A stretch of 64,000 bases of DNA from Limnoglobus roseus (GTDB lineage: Bacteria > Planctomycetota > Planctomycetia > Gemmatales > Gemmataceae): assembly GCF_008254045.1 (NCBI RefSeq), contig NZ_CP042425.1:1302001-1366000 (forward strand), in the 5' to 3' direction. Both the position numbers and the translations under genes were made by a program. Within the stretch, counting starts at the first letter, position 1; each line of letters starts with the position of its first letter. Below the pieces are notes generated by a model. That model was given only the letters and a program-made list of their open reading frames with translations. It was not told where the DNA came from and ran no database searches. Positions 46,920-55,708 of the stretch are shown one piece after another.

Positions 46920-47171
46920 ATGCGTCGCCTTCTACTCACCGCGATTCTCTCGTTCGCCGCCGCGACCCCAGCGTCCGCTTGCCTGAACGACGCCACTCTG
47001 AAAGGCAGCGAGCGCGAGTTCCGTTCGCAGTATCAGACGACCCCACCCGCCCCCACGGCAACGCCGGACACGTCGGGCTATAGCCGCGAGATCCTGTTCC
47101 GCGGCCTCGGCGGGACGGTCCTCATCGTCGGGGCGATGGTCCTTCTCTGGCGGCGTTCTCCAAGCGTGTGA
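46920..47171 (+). CDS. Small exported protein with C-terminal membrane helix
   Basis: The 83-residue protein has an N-terminal signal peptide (1-19), a short linker with one cysteine and a Pro/Thr-rich part, then a hydrophobic helix (about 63-77: LGGTVLIVGAMVLLW) and a basic end (RRSPSV). A CGGAGG ribosome site precedes the ATG. It is 7 bases upstream of the next gene. Unknown function; probably expressed with it. Confidence 0.65.
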   Translation: MRRLLLTAILSFAAATPASACLNDATLKGSEREFRSQYQTTPPAPTATPDTSGYSREILFRGLGGTVLIVGAMVLLWRRSPSV

Positions 47172-47178
47172 GCCAACG

Positions 47179-48636
47179 ATGCGCATCGGTTGTTTTCGCG
47201 GCGGGTATTTGGTCGCCGCCCTATTCTTCGGCTTGTGTGCGGGATTCGCGGGCTATCTGACGACCCACTTGGACCTGCCGCGAGAGTATCAAACCGCGTC
47301 GTCGCCGATGCCGCACTTTGTACCGAAGTACGACGGCGGCGTTTCGCTCCGCTACGCGATGGTTCACGACGTGATCCACGAACGATTCCCCGTGCGCGGC
47401 CCGGGGTATTACCGGGAGCGTGACCGCCAAGCCCGTGAGCGGTTGAAGACACTGCCGCCCGATTCGCAGGAAGCCTTCGACCTCGCAGACGATCTCGGCG
47501 TCGGCCTTGATAAACTCGGTCGCCCCGCCGACGGCGTGCCGATCTTGCGCGAGAAGTTCGAGCGCCAGCAGAAGAAGGGGCTAACCGGCCGCGATCTGTA
47601 CACGACCTATGCCAACCTCGGCACGGTGTTGATTCACGCGAACCTGAAAGCGGCCCTGACCGGCGACAAAGCCGCGAAGGAGCAGGCGAAGGAGGGGTTG
47701 AAGTTCATTCGCAAATCCATTGAGGTGAATCCGGAAGCCCACTTCGGCCGTGAGGAGTGGCAGGCTCACATTGCCGAGTACCTTCTGGCGTGTACCGACA
47801 CCTTCGACTTGCTGACCAAGTTCGACTGCGTGGGCGACCGGTTGGACGACGACGCCCGTTGGAGTCGATCCGCGGTCCGGATGGACTTCCAGTGGGAACA
47901 CAATACCTTCAAGCAGGATTTCTCCCCCGACGGCACGCTCAAGAACCGCGAACATCGCAGCGACATTCGCGACAACATTCGCACGGTCGGGGTTGAAACC
48001 GGCTGGCCGAAGTCGCTGACGTTGCTGACGTTGCAGAAGCCTGTGCCGTTCGACGAACCCACCCTCGGCATCATCGGCATGTGGCGACAGGGCGGCGGGG
48101 CGAACCCGTACTTCGCCGTCACGCTCGGCGAGATCATGCTCCGCGTCGGCCAGCGGTACATCGCATGGACGGCCTACGAACGAGCGAGTTCACTCGCCGA
48201 CAAGTACGGCTGGAAGCCAGAACACGCAACCTTTCTCTTACAGCACTGCCGAGGGCGGCAAAGAGAAATCGAGCAACAGCTACCGGCCAACGAGGTACCA
48301 AAGCTGCGAGCGCAGTTCGAGGCCGAGTTGGCCCACGGACAGCAGTTCCAGCACGATTACCAAGAGTTTGAAGCGAAGAAGATCGCGGCCGGAGCCGACC
48401 TGCACGACGAACACTTTTTCGACGACTTCTACAAGAACCGCGAGCCGATCGCCACGCCGATCGGCGAGTCCGAATGGTACGCCCGCGTGGACCGCGAAGC
48501 GATCGCGCCGCTCCAAGATTGGACGAAAAAATCCACCGCCCTGCTCTGGGGCGGCATCGTCGGGTTCACGCTCATCCTCCTCGGCCGGATTGCCGAGTGG
48601 TCTTTCATCCCGCGGGCACAACCGACGAAGAACTGA
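47179..48636 (+). CDS. Membrane-bound TPR-like protein
   Basis: The 485-residue protein has a transmembrane helix at about 9-27, a soluble helical domain with TPR-like repeats (PADGVPILREKFERQQKKG; NLGTVLIHANLK), and a second helix near the end (about 452-470). The domain between is probably outside the cytoplasm. It may assemble with the 83-residue protein before it. Family unknown. Confidence 0.6.
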   Translation: MRIGCFRGGYLVAALFFGLCAGFAGYLTTHLDLPREYQTASSPMPHFVPKYDGGVSLRYAMVHDVIHERFPVRGPGYYRERDRQARERLKTLPPDSQEAFDLADDLGVGLDKLGRPADGVPILREKFERQQKKGLTGRDLYTTYANLGTVLIHANLKAALTGDKAAKEQAKEGLKFIRKSIEVNPEAHFGREEWQAHIAEYLLACTDTFDLLTKFDCVGDRLDDDARWSRSAVRMDFQWEHNTFKQDFSPDGTLKNREHRSDIRDNIRTVGVETGWPKSLTLLTLQKPVPFDEPTLGIIGMWRQGGGANPYFAVTLGEIMLRVGQRYIAWTAYERASSLADKYGWKPEHATFLLQHCRGRQREIEQQLPANEVPKLRAQFEAELAHGQQFQHDYQEFEAKKIAAGADLHDEHFFDDFYKNREPIATPIGESEWYARVDREAIAPLQDWTKKSTALLWGGIVGFTLILLGRIAEWSFIPRAQPTKN

Positions 48637-48661
48637 CCCACCCCCGAAGGCCGATTCCATC

Positions 48662-49915
48662 ATGACTTCGACCGACCGCCGTTCGTTCCTCGCGTCCTCA
48701 GCCGCTCTCGCCGGGGCTGCCGTTCTCGCACACGCCCGTGCCGACGACACCGCCGGGGCGCTCTTCGCCTACGTCGGGACGTTCAGTTCGCCGCTGCGGG
48801 ACACGCTGCCGACCCAGGTGGACCTGCCGCCCGGCAACGGCCGCGGCATCCACGTCTTCCGGGTGGACCGCACCACCGGGGCGATGACGCCCGCCGGCGT
48901 TCACGAGATGGGAACCAGCCCGAGTTGCCTCGCGGTGAACGCCAGTGGCACCCGCCTGTACTCGGCCAACGAGACGGACCGCGTCGGCAAGGACAAGGAA
49001 GGCACCGTCAGCGCCTTCGCGATCAACCGCACCAACGGGAAACTGGAACTGCTCAACACCGTCCGCTCCGGCGGGGCGGGGCCGACGTTCGTGAGCCTCC
49101 ACCCGACGGGGAAGTTCGCGCTCGTGGCCAACTACTTCGGCGGATCGGTCGCGGTGCTGCCGATTCTCAGTGACGGTCGCCTCGGCGACGCCACCGACGT
49201 GAAGGTGGACGCCGGCACCGTCGGCCCGACGAAGGCGACCAGCGCCCCGCCGGGCAGCTTCGCGTTCAGCGGCCACGACCGGACCCACGCGCACATGATC
49301 CAGGCCGACCCGTCGGGGCGGTTCGTGCTGCACGTCGATCTGGGGTTGGACAAAATCTTCGTCTGGAAGTTCGACGAGCAGAAGGGAACGCTGACGCCGA
49401 ACGACCCGGCCGCGGTGTCGCTGCCGCCGGGCGACGGGCCGCGGCACTTCCACTTCCACCCGAACGGCAAGTGGCTCTACTCGGTGCAAGAGGAAGGCTC
49501 GACCGTCGTGCTGTTCGACTACGACGCGACGGCCGGCCGGCTGACCGCCCGGCAGACGATCTCGACGCTGCCGCCGGGGTTCGCGGGCAGCAATTTCTGC
49601 TCCGGCATTCTGGTGTCCGCCGGCGGCAAGTTCGTCTACGCCGGGAACCGCCTGCACGACACTGTCGGCATCTTCGCCGTCGGCCCGACCGGCACGTTGA
49701 CCTACGTGGGCGAAGAGTGGACCCGCGGCAACTACCCGCGGAGTTTCACCTTCGACCCGACGGGCCAGTTCCTCTACAGTTGCAACCAGCGCGGGGACAA
49801 CGTCGCCGTCTTCCGCGTGGACCGCACGACCGGCGGCCTCCGGTTCACCGGCCACTACGCCGCCGTCGGCAACCCTTCGAACGTCGCGTTCCTCGACGTG
49901 AAGCCGGCGGGGTGA
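48662..49915 (+). CDS. Tat-exported seven-bladed propeller lactonase (Pgl/YbhE family)
   Basis: The 417-residue protein has a twin-arginine signal (TDRRSFLAS) and a seven-bladed propeller with repeats such as LYSANE, GKFALVANYFGGSVAV and FVYAGNRLHDTVGIF. These match the 6-phosphogluconolactonase YbhE family. Conserved His and Arg (THAHMIQ; GPRHFHFHPNGK) are at the expected positions. Exported relatives may hydrolyse other lactones, so the substrate is uncertain. Confidence 0.87.
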   Translation: MTSTDRRSFLASSAALAGAAVLAHARADDTAGALFAYVGTFSSPLRDTLPTQVDLPPGNGRGIHVFRVDRTTGAMTPAGVHEMGTSPSCLAVNASGTRLYSANETDRVGKDKEGTVSAFAINRTNGKLELLNTVRSGGAGPTFVSLHPTGKFALVANYFGGSVAVLPILSDGRLGDATDVKVDAGTVGPTKATSAPPGSFAFSGHDRTHAHMIQADPSGRFVLHVDLGLDKIFVWKFDEQKGTLTPNDPAAVSLPPGDGPRHFHFHPNGKWLYSVQEEGSTVVLFDYDATAGRLTARQTISTLPPGFAGSNFCSGILVSAGGKFVYAGNRLHDTVGIFAVGPTGTLTYVGEEWTRGNYPRSFTFDPTGQFLYSCNQRGDNVAVFRVDRTTGGLRFTGHYAAVGNPSNVAFLDVKPAG

Positions 49916-49946
49916 AGTCGCTCCCGGAAAGTGCGGTGGGAACGGC

Positions 49947-50411
49947 TCACGACAAATTGCCTCGGACGGTTCGGATGAGTTCCGATAAATCCCTGACCAT
50001 CGGAACTCCGTACCGTGCGCACACGACCTCGACGTTCCCCCTCCGCCAGAACCCCGGCGGGCAACAGACTACGATTTTGCCCTTCGGGGCTGATAGCCCC
50101 AATTCCAGCAGCGTGATCGGGGCCTGAGTTGCGGGTGCGAAGTACATCGCCACCAGCGACGCCCGCTCCAGTCCGTCAAGTTCCCACTCGACCTGTCCGC
50201 GGAACGCCGGGTTGTCGATCGACTGCTCCCACGAGGTGTCCCACTCGTCTCGGCGGGGGTTCAGGATTGCGACCGGCAGGTCGGCCAACGCCCGCTCGAC
50301 TTCCGCTTGCCACGGTTCCGCCCGGCCCATCTCGATCGACCCGGCCAGGAACACCGAGCGTTCGCCGTCGGCCAGGGTAATCGGGGTTGGCGGCTTAAGG
50401 AGGCGAGCCAT
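49947..50411 (-). CDS. Nucleoside 2-deoxyribosyltransferase-like protein
   Basis: The 154-residue cytoplasmic protein contains VFLAGSIEMG and LNPRRDEWD near the N-terminus and LLELGL in the core, the signature of the nucleoside deoxyribosyltransferase-like clan. Such enzymes exchange bases between deoxynucleosides. Its own substrate is unknown. Its start overlaps the stop of the VOC gene by 17 bases, so the two genes are coupled. Confidence 0.8.
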   Translation of the reverse strand: MARLLKPPTPITLADGERSVFLAGSIEMGRAEPWQAEVERALADLPVAILNPRRDEWDTSWEQSIDNPAFRGQVEWELDGLERASLVAMYFAPATQAPITLLELGLSAPKGKIVVCCPPGFWRRGNVEVVCARYGVPMVRDLSELIRTVRGNLS

Positions 50412-50895
50412 TCAGAAGCCCTCCGTCGGCCGCCCGTTCCAACGCGGCGATGTCGAGTTTTTGCATCGTCATCATGGCCTCCATCGCCCGGCGGCCGCGG
50501 GCCGGGTCCGGGTCGTTCAGCAGTTCCATCATCCGCGTCGGCGTGATCTGCCACGACAAGCCCCAGCGGTCCTTCAGCCAGCCGCAGTCGCTCTCCCGGC
50601 CCCCGTCCGACGTGAGGGCCGTCCACAGGCGATCGACTTCCGCCTGGTCTTCGCACAGGATCTGGAACGAGACGGCCTCGGTGAACGGGAACTGCGGCCC
50701 GCCGTTCAGACCGATGTACCGCTGACCGGCGAGCGTGAACTCGACGGTAATGACCGTCCCGGCCGGCCCGCTCGACGTGTCAGCCGGCGACCGCGTCACG
50801 CGATTCACCCGCGAGTCCGGCAGCAGCGTCACGTAGAACTTCGCGGCCTCTTCAGCCTGCCCGTCGAACCAGAGGAAGGGGATGATTTTTTGCAT
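50395..50895 (-). CDS. VOC family (PhnB-like) protein
   Basis: The 166-residue protein begins MQKIIPFLWFDGQAEEAAKFY and has the paired beta-alpha-beta-beta-beta units of the glyoxalase/PhnB-like superfamily, with GLSWQITPT near the end. Members bind metals and act on small molecules. The exact reaction is unknown. It is the first gene of the coupled pair with the deoxyribosyltransferase-like gene. Confidence 0.82.
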   Translation of the reverse strand: MQKIIPFLWFDGQAEEAAKFYVTLLPDSRVNRVTRSPADTSSGPAGTVITVEFTLAGQRYIGLNGGPQFPFTEAVSFQILCEDQAEVDRLWTALTSDGGRESDCGWLKDRWGLSWQITPTRMMELLNDPDPARGRRAMEAMMTMQKLDIAALERAADGGLLNGSPP

Positions 50896-50919
50896 GTGCT
50901 ATTTGTATTCCCGCGTAGT

Positions 50920-50951
50920 GGGTCGGCTAACAGCCGGCCGCTAGCCGACCC
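50920..50951. repeat. Palindrome between divergent genes
   Basis: GGGTCGGCTA pairs with its complement across a 12-base loop. It lies 24 bases before the VOC start and 100 bases before the esterase start, so it could be an operator or hairpin in the VOC leader. No further evidence. Confidence 0.45.
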
Positions 50952-51052
50952 GCTCCTCGGGAGGGAAACCTGGGATTCTGCACTCCCTCTGGCGAAGACT
51001 TGACTCGGTCGGCATAATTGCGCAGGTCCGCCCTCGTACAGGATGCCGAATC

Positions 51053-51967
51053 ATGCCGCGACTCTTCGCGCTGCTCGCCCTTGCCCTCGCTTCGACCGTG
51101 TCGGCCGCCGGACCGGCAGTAATGGTCGAACGCGACATCGTCTACGCCACCGCCGACGGCGAGAAGGTGCGGCTCGACCTCGCCAAACCGACGACGCCGG
51201 GGCCGCACCCGTGCGTGGTCTGCCTGCACGGCGGGGCGTGGAAGTTCGGCGACAAGAAAGACCTGTCGCGAGTCGGCCGCAATCCCGACGCCATTGGGAC
51301 CACCGAAGTCGTCGTGACGAAACATGCGAGCCTCATCGAGATGCTGGCCAACCAGGGGTACGTCGCCGTGTCGGTCGGCTACCGACTCGCGCCGAAGGCG
51401 AAGTTCCCGGCCCAGATCGAGGACGCGAAGACGGCCGTGCGGTTCCTGCGGGCCAACGCCAAGCAATACGATCTCGACCCGGACCGCATCGCCGCCCTCG
51501 GCTTCTCGGCCGGCGGGCACCTCGCGGCCCTCCTCGGCACCACCGACAAGACCGTTGGCTTCGACGGCCCGCTCTACCCGGACCAGTCGAGTGCCGTGCA
51601 GTGCGTCGTCGATTTCTTCGGCCCCACCGACCTGACGCTGTACACCGAGGCCGAGGGGATTGAGAAGGCGTACCTCGCCCCGTTCCTCGGCACCCGGTAC
51701 AGCACGAAGCCGGACGTGTACAAGAAGGCGTCGCCGCTGGAACACGTCAGCAAGGCCGCCCCGCCGTTCCTGATTCTGCACGGCACGGCGGATGTCATCG
51801 TGCCGATCATCCACTCGGAGCGGTTGCAGAAGAAGTTACTCGACTGCGGCGGGACGTGCGAACTGCGAACCGTCCCCGGCGAGGGCCACGGCTGGACCGG
51901 CCCCGTGATGCTCGACACGATGACGACGGTGTCGAAGTTCCTGGCCGCGAACCTAAAGGCGAAGTGA
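51053..51967 (+). CDS. Exported alpha/beta hydrolase (BD-FAE/HSL-like esterase)
   Basis: The 304-residue protein has a signal peptide (1-18) and an oxyanion HGG (59-61). Its nucleophile is Ser152 in GFSAGG, with Asp247 (HGTADV) and His279 (GEGHG) completing the triad. The HGG plus GxSxG arrangement is the hormone-sensitive-lipase-like class, often acetyl xylan or carbohydrate esterases in planctomycetes. The gene is complete and next to exported proteins. Confidence 0.9.
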   Translation: MPRLFALLALALASTVSAAGPAVMVERDIVYATADGEKVRLDLAKPTTPGPHPCVVCLHGGAWKFGDKKDLSRVGRNPDAIGTTEVVVTKHASLIEMLANQGYVAVSVGYRLAPKAKFPAQIEDAKTAVRFLRANAKQYDLDPDRIAALGFSAGGHLAALLGTTDKTVGFDGPLYPDQSSAVQCVVDFFGPTDLTLYTEAEGIEKAYLAPFLGTRYSTKPDVYKKASPLEHVSKAAPPFLILHGTADVIVPIIHSERLQKKLLDCGGTCELRTVPGEGHGWTGPVMLDTMTTVSKFLAANLKAK

Positions 51968-51975
51968 GCCGCGCT

Positions 51976-52003
51976 TTGTTCCCTCCCCGATGGGAGGGAA
52001 CAA
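51976..52003. terminator. Hairpin after the esterase gene
   Basis: TTGTTCCCTCCC pairs perfectly with its complement across a four-base loop, 8 bases after the stop codon. No T-run follows, so it may only protect the transcript end. Confidence 0.5.
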
Positions 52004-52096
52004 GGTCGTTACTGCCACGTGACACTTTCTCGGGAGAATAACTCCGCCACTTCTGGTATCCTCGTCGAGTAGGCCCATCACATCCGAGAATTCCCC

Positions 52097-53167
52097 ATGC
52101 GAGCGATCCTCCTGCTACTCGGCCTCGTCATGCTCGTTCCCCCCGCCGACGGGTGCGGCATTCCGTGGCGGCACGGGCAACTGGTGAGCGTCGCGTCGGA
52201 AGACGCCCTCATCGTGTGGGACGCCGGCGCGAAGACGGAGCACTTCATCCGGCGGGCCAACTTCCGCACCGAGGCGAAGGACTTCGGCTTCCTCGTGCCG
52301 ACGCCCACAATGCCGGTGTTGGAGGAAGCGGACGAAACGATCTTCGCCACCCTCGCCCACGCCACGGCTCCGAAGATCATCTACCAGCACCGCACCGAGA
52401 AGGTCTACCGACTCACGAACCCGATGCACTATGGCGCGTCCCCGCCACCGGCCGCGGCCGTCGAAATCCTCGACCGGAAGAAGGTCGCGGGCTACGATGC
52501 CGTCGTGCTGAAGGCGAACGACCCCACAGCCCTCCGCGACTGGCTCGACAAGAACGGCTACGAGGCCCGGCCGGAACTCGTCGAGTGGTTCCGCTGGTAC
52601 ACCGACCACAACTGGATCATGACCGCGTTCAAGTTGTCGAAGGACGGCAGCGCGGCGAACCAACTCACCGGCCGGACCGTGCGCCTGACGTTCCAAACGG
52701 AGGTGCCGTTCTACCCGTACCGCGAGCCGACCGACATGCGGAAGGACGCGGGGGCCGGGCAGCGATTGTTGCGCGTCTACTTTCTCAGCGATAAGAGGTA
52801 CGAGGGCACGCTCGGCAAGGAGGGAAGCTGGTCGGGGCGGGCGGTGTGGTCGAACCTCGCCCCGGACGACACGGCCCGCGCGGTCATTTCGGGATTGGGG
52901 TTGGAGCCGAAGGCGAGGGACGTGAGCCTGGCGAAAAAGTGGCACCTGACCGAGTTCGAAGACTCGTCGTTCCCGCGACCGGGCACGGACGAGGTGTACT
53001 TCCGCGTCGCCGCGAATCAGGACGCCGTAGAAAAGCCGCCGGTAATCGTGCCGATCGTTGACTACGAGTACGTTGATGTCCCCGCCGATTACACCATGCC
53101 GGCGTTGCTCGGGGTGGTCGGACTGATCGGCATCGGTGTCGTCGGCTGGAGGTTGGTGCGGAAATAG
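52097..53167 (+). CDS. DUF2330 membrane-anchored exported protein
   Basis: The 356-residue protein has a signal peptide with a cysteine at the likely cleavage region (PPADGCGIPWRHGQ). It has the DUF2330 signature around residues 35-70 (EDALIVWDAGAKTEHFI and FGFLVPTPT). A C-terminal transmembrane helix (about 333-351) and a basic tail hold it in the membrane. DUF2330 has no known activity. The exported domain precedes the helix. Confidence 0.8.
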   Translation: MRAILLLLGLVMLVPPADGCGIPWRHGQLVSVASEDALIVWDAGAKTEHFIRRANFRTEAKDFGFLVPTPTMPVLEEADETIFATLAHATAPKIIYQHRTEKVYRLTNPMHYGASPPPAAAVEILDRKKVAGYDAVVLKANDPTALRDWLDKNGYEARPELVEWFRWYTDHNWIMTAFKLSKDGSAANQLTGRTVRLTFQTEVPFYPYREPTDMRKDAGAGQRLLRVYFLSDKRYEGTLGKEGSWSGRAVWSNLAPDDTARAVISGLGLEPKARDVSLAKKWHLTEFEDSSFPRPGTDEVYFRVAANQDAVEKPPVIVPIVDYEYVDVPADYTMPALLGVVGLIGIGVVGWRLVRK

Positions 53168-53264
53168 TGTTTCGTCGCCTCTAACCATCGCGAAGATCGG
53201 GGTGCGACGGTCTGCGTTAAACGTCTCGGGCCACTCCAAGAGCGGGTGACCCGAGGCGGCATTT

Positions 53265-53429
53265 CTATTTCGGCGGCGTGCCCGGTCGCTGTTCGCCGGT
53301 GTCCTTCATCATCTTGTTCATTTGCTCTTGCTCCTTCTTGGCGGTTTCTGCGTCCACCGTGGGCTTGGCCTTCTCGCCGCTACAGCCCACCGCAAGGGTG
53401 AGCACCATCAGAGCAATCAACCGTTTCAT
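53265..53429 (-). CDS. Small lipoprotein
   Basis: The 54-residue protein starts with a hydrophobic signal (MKRLIALMVL) and a lipobox ending in cysteine (TLAVGC), followed by a charged, helical, Lys/Glu/Met-rich tail and a PGTPPK end. An alternative ATG three codons earlier is possible, but AGGA lies at a better spacing for the ATG at 53429. Unknown function; typical of planctomycete lipoproteins of this size. Confidence 0.7.
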   Translation of the reverse strand: MKRLIALMVLTLAVGCSGEKAKPTVDAETAKKEQEQMNKMMKDTGEQRPGTPPK

Positions 53430-53566
53430 AACGAGCATGGTTCCTACCGTGGGGGATTCGGGAATTTGTGTGACGGTCTGAGAACTGGCTTCGCCAACAA
53501 GTAGCGGAACCAGAACGCCTCGCGCTCGAGTTCCGCCACCCATACTGTTGCACTTCGTCCGAGTGG

Positions 53567-54544
53567 TTACGGCAGAGTCAGGGCTTCGCCCCCCTGACGG
53601 GTACCGGCGGCCGTCCAGGTGTCCGGGTCGACCGAGTCGTTGACGAAGCGAACGGCCCCGTCGGACATGAGTACGTTTGCCCCGCCGGTGTGCCGACTGG
53701 ACGCGGGCGCAACCATCGTCCCGTAGACGCTGTCCGTCCGCCAACAAGGGCTGTTCGGCGGCAGCAGGTGGTTGTACAAGCCCCGCCACATGGACCCTTC
53801 GTCCCAGGCGTACCCCTTCCCGCGCCAGGTGCCGCCAGCCAGCCCGGCGGTCGCCCAGTTCTTGGCCAGGAGCGTCGTTCGGGCGGCCGCGAGCGTCGTA
53901 TCGGTCACCGCGCCGGCCTCGAAGCAGTCCCCGAGTTTACTGTTCGGCCCGGATTGGGGCACGTTGCAGGCTTCCGCCGCGGACGCCGTGTTCGACGTGC
54001 CGTCCGCGATGGCCAGGAGGGTGAACCCCTTGGCGACCGTAGCCGACGGGGAACTGTTGCTCACCTGCCCCATGCCGAATACGCCGTCCCAGCCGTTCAG
54101 CTTTCCCCAACTGCCGCCGTTATAGTGGTAGTTCGAATACCCCATCGCAGCGCTGTCACCCTGCTCGGTGTCCGAGGGGCACAGGAAGACGGTCGGCTTG
54201 ATCTTTGTCCAGGCGTTCGTGGTCGTGGTGGTCGCGGCCGTGCTCGTGGCCGGCGTCGCGATCAGGTTGTAGATGTTGTCTTGCTCCATGAACGGGAGCA
54301 GGAAGACGTTGGGACCGAAGAAGGATGTGGTCGTTGTCCCGGCCGGGAGCCGGCCGTTCGTGGCGTGAAAGTTGTGCAGGGCGACGCCGATCTGCTTCAT
54401 GTTATTCGTGCACTTCGCCCGTGCGGCGGCCTCACGAACCTTCTGCACGGCGGGCAGCAACAAGCCAATCAAGATGGCAATAATCGCGATGACGACTAGC
54501 AGTTCGATCAGCGTAAATCCGCGACGGACCTTCGGACTGCGCAT
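53567..54544 (-). CDS. DUF1559 prepilin-like protein with type IV pilin signal
   Basis: The 325-residue protein has a prepilin start ([20 protein letters not shown]), where cleavage would follow Gly9 and phenylalanine would become N-terminal. A coiled N-terminal helix follows, then a DUF1559 domain with [19 protein letters not shown] and the closing MSDGAVRFV and [10 protein letters not shown]. This family is expanded in planctomycetes and is thought to form pilus-like surface fibres. The ATG at 54544 has AGGAG upstream. Confidence 0.9.
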   Translation of the reverse strand: MRSPKVRRGFTLIELLVVIAIIAILIGLLLPAVQKVREAAARAKCTNNMKQIGVALHNFHATNGRLPAGTTTTSFFGPNVFLLPFMEQDNIYNLIATPATSTAATTTTTNAWTKIKPTVFLCPSDTEQGDSAAMGYSNYHYNGGSWGKLNGWDGVFGMGQVSNSSPSATVAKGFTLLAIADGTSNTASAAEACNVPQSGPNSKLGDCFEAGAVTDTTLAAARTTLLAKNWATAGLAGGTWRGKGYAWDEGSMWRGLYNHLLPPNSPCWRTDSVYGTMVAPASSRHTGGANVLMSDGAVRFVNDSVDPDTWTAAGTRQGGEALTLP

Positions 54545-54808
54545 AGGTGCTCCTGAGGAAAGGAAAATAACCGCCGTACCCCGGGAGAGGGGCTTGGGAG
54601 AGGAGCAGCCGGCCGGTGACACACAATTCGATGTGCGTCTCTGAGGTAGGCACACGGAGCCTGGAAAAGCGGCAATGAAGACCGATTTCCAGGATAAAAC
54701 AACGATACCCGCTGGTGAGCAAATGACGCGCCGAGGGTTGCGTTCTCACGACTTGTTCACGGCAGTTCATTCCGTGGCGAAATGTGAGGCATTTGAACGG
54801 GTTCTAGA
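54545..54808. other. Upstream region of the DUF1559 gene
   Basis: The 264 bases between the DUF1559 start and the terminator at 54809 carry no gene I can support. Composition is moderate and no palindrome is evident apart from the terminator next to it. It presumably holds the DUF1559 promoter. Confidence 0.5.
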
Positions 54809-54841
54809 AAAAATGTGAGCCGACCCATTGGGTCGGCTCAA
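54809..54841 (-). terminator. Intrinsic terminator of the DUF1328 gene
   Basis: On the minus strand an 11-bp stem (TGAGCCGACCC with its complement) and a 3-base loop are followed after two bases by six Ts. It lies 37 bases after the DUF1328 stop codon and is a textbook Rho-independent terminator. Confidence 0.9.
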
Positions 54842-54878
54842 GCAGGATCAAGATCGCGGTCGTTGAGCAAAAGCGTGC

Positions 54879-55049
54879 CTATACGGCGACAGGACCGCGG
54901 CGGCCGAACAGCATCGAGAAGACCGCCAAGACGAGGAAGACCACCAACAGTACCTTCCCCATCCACGCCGACTCGCCGGCAATGCCGCCGAAGCCGAACA
55001 GAGCCGCGATCAATGCGATAACGAAGAACATGATTGCCCAGCGGAGCAT
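54879..55049 (-). CDS. DUF1328 small membrane protein
   Basis: The 56-residue protein reads [18 protein letters not shown] at the start. It has two helices (about 4-19 and 30-47), with FGFGGIAG between them and a basic end RRGPVAV. This matches the DUF1328 family (small two-helix membrane proteins of unknown role, about 55 residues). I deduced it by reading the minus strand, since it is too short to stand out. No consensus promoter is visible directly upstream; a terminator ends it. Confidence 0.85.
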   Translation of the reverse strand: MLRWAIMFFVIALIAALFGFGGIAGESAWMGKVLLVVFLVLAVFSMLFGRRGPVAV

Positions 55050-55268
55050 GACATCACCGGTTGTTGGGGAGCAAGTTGTGAAGCGAAGAAATGAATCGCA
55101 ACTCCAGTGCCGAAGCTCACGGAATCATTCGTGACCAAGGTAGGTAAACCGTGGGGGGAACGGAGTTGGCCACGGCCCTCGCTGAGTTCGCGGCCGTAAG
55201 TCGGGACGAGGGCCAAGCGTTCGGGCCCCGGAAACACGACAACACTTGGACGTGATCAGGGAAATGAA

Positions 55269-55298
55269 GAAGGCCCCGGACTCGTGTCCGGGGCCTTC
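55269..55298 (-). terminator. Rho-independent terminator of a small transcription unit
   Basis: GAAGGCCCCGGAC pairs perfectly (13 bp) with its complement across a 4-base loop, followed on the minus strand by TTCATTTC. It ends the small unit started at 55494-55522; readthrough would reach the DUF1328 gene 220 bases further on. Confidence 0.85.
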
Positions 55299-55309
55299 CA
55301 TTATCGTGA

Positions 55310-55357
55310 GGCGGCTGTCACAGACAGTCACCCGTCTGCGGCTGTCAGACAGCCGCC
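55310..55357 (-). promoter_or_regulatory. Alternative-hairpin region after a 14-codon frame
   Basis: On the minus strand segment A (GGCGGCTGTC, 55357-55348) can pair with segment B (GACAGCCGC, 55346-55338) or with segment C (GACAGCCGCC, 55319-55310). The TGA stop of the small reading frame is at the A/B junction, so a ribosome there would cover A. The mutually exclusive pairings resemble a leader-type switch. No pairing with the terminator is evident, so it is not a classic attenuator. Confidence 0.5.
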
Positions 55358-55389
55358 ACCTCAAAACCTTGGTAACAACTACTACTCAA
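55345..55389 (-). CDS. Candidate 14-residue leader peptide or microprotein
   Basis: A TTG start (55389) has the perfect Shine-Dalgarno AAGGAGG (55397-55403) 7 bases upstream, and the frame reads MSSSCYQGFEVAAV before TGA. The frame lies between a sigma70-like promoter and hairpins plus a terminator. It could be a leader peptide, a microprotein or chance. Evidence is positional; there is no homology I know of. Confidence 0.45.
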   Translation of the reverse strand: MSSSCYQGFEVAAV

Positions 55390-55493
55390 GGGATCACCTC
55401 CTTCGTTAAAAGCCATCCGGCCGGGGACTGATTACCAATCCGGCCCCCGTCGGCCTTTAGTTCGTCGTGCTACGGTCACACGACCCACAACCC

Positions 55494-55522
55494 ACTATAC
55501 CCGATGGCCAGTCGGGAGCCAA
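55494..55522 (-). promoter_or_regulatory. Sigma70-type promoter of the small transcription unit
   Basis: TTGGCT (55522-55517) and TATAGT (55499-55494) are separated by exactly 17 bases. The -10 matches consensus at 5 of 6 and the -35 at 4 of 6. It predicts a start near 55487 and a transcript of about 230 bases ending at the terminator at 55269-55298. Confidence 0.6.
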
Positions 55523-55708
55523 CTATTTCTTCCCGCCCGGTTCCGTCGCCTGCCGGCCCGACCGCCCTCTCGCGTACAACCCGCAAAAGAAGTTCGACCG
55601 GCTTCCCGAACGAACTCTGGTCAGAGGGACCAACGGCCGACAGAATAAGCGGTTGGGAAGCATGACGTTTCGCCCGACCTTCCACTCTCTTCAAGCAGGA
55701 CGGCACCC

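Noticed and set aside
55125..55364. 79-residue minus-strand open frame starting near the small unit
   Set aside because: It runs through the terminator hairpin and lacks codon bias; only the 14-codon frame has a good ribosome site.
55391..55403. GGATCACCTCCTT, identical to the 16S rRNA 3' end
   Set aside because: No rRNA sequence surrounds it. On the minus strand it is simply a strong ribosome site, which explains the match.
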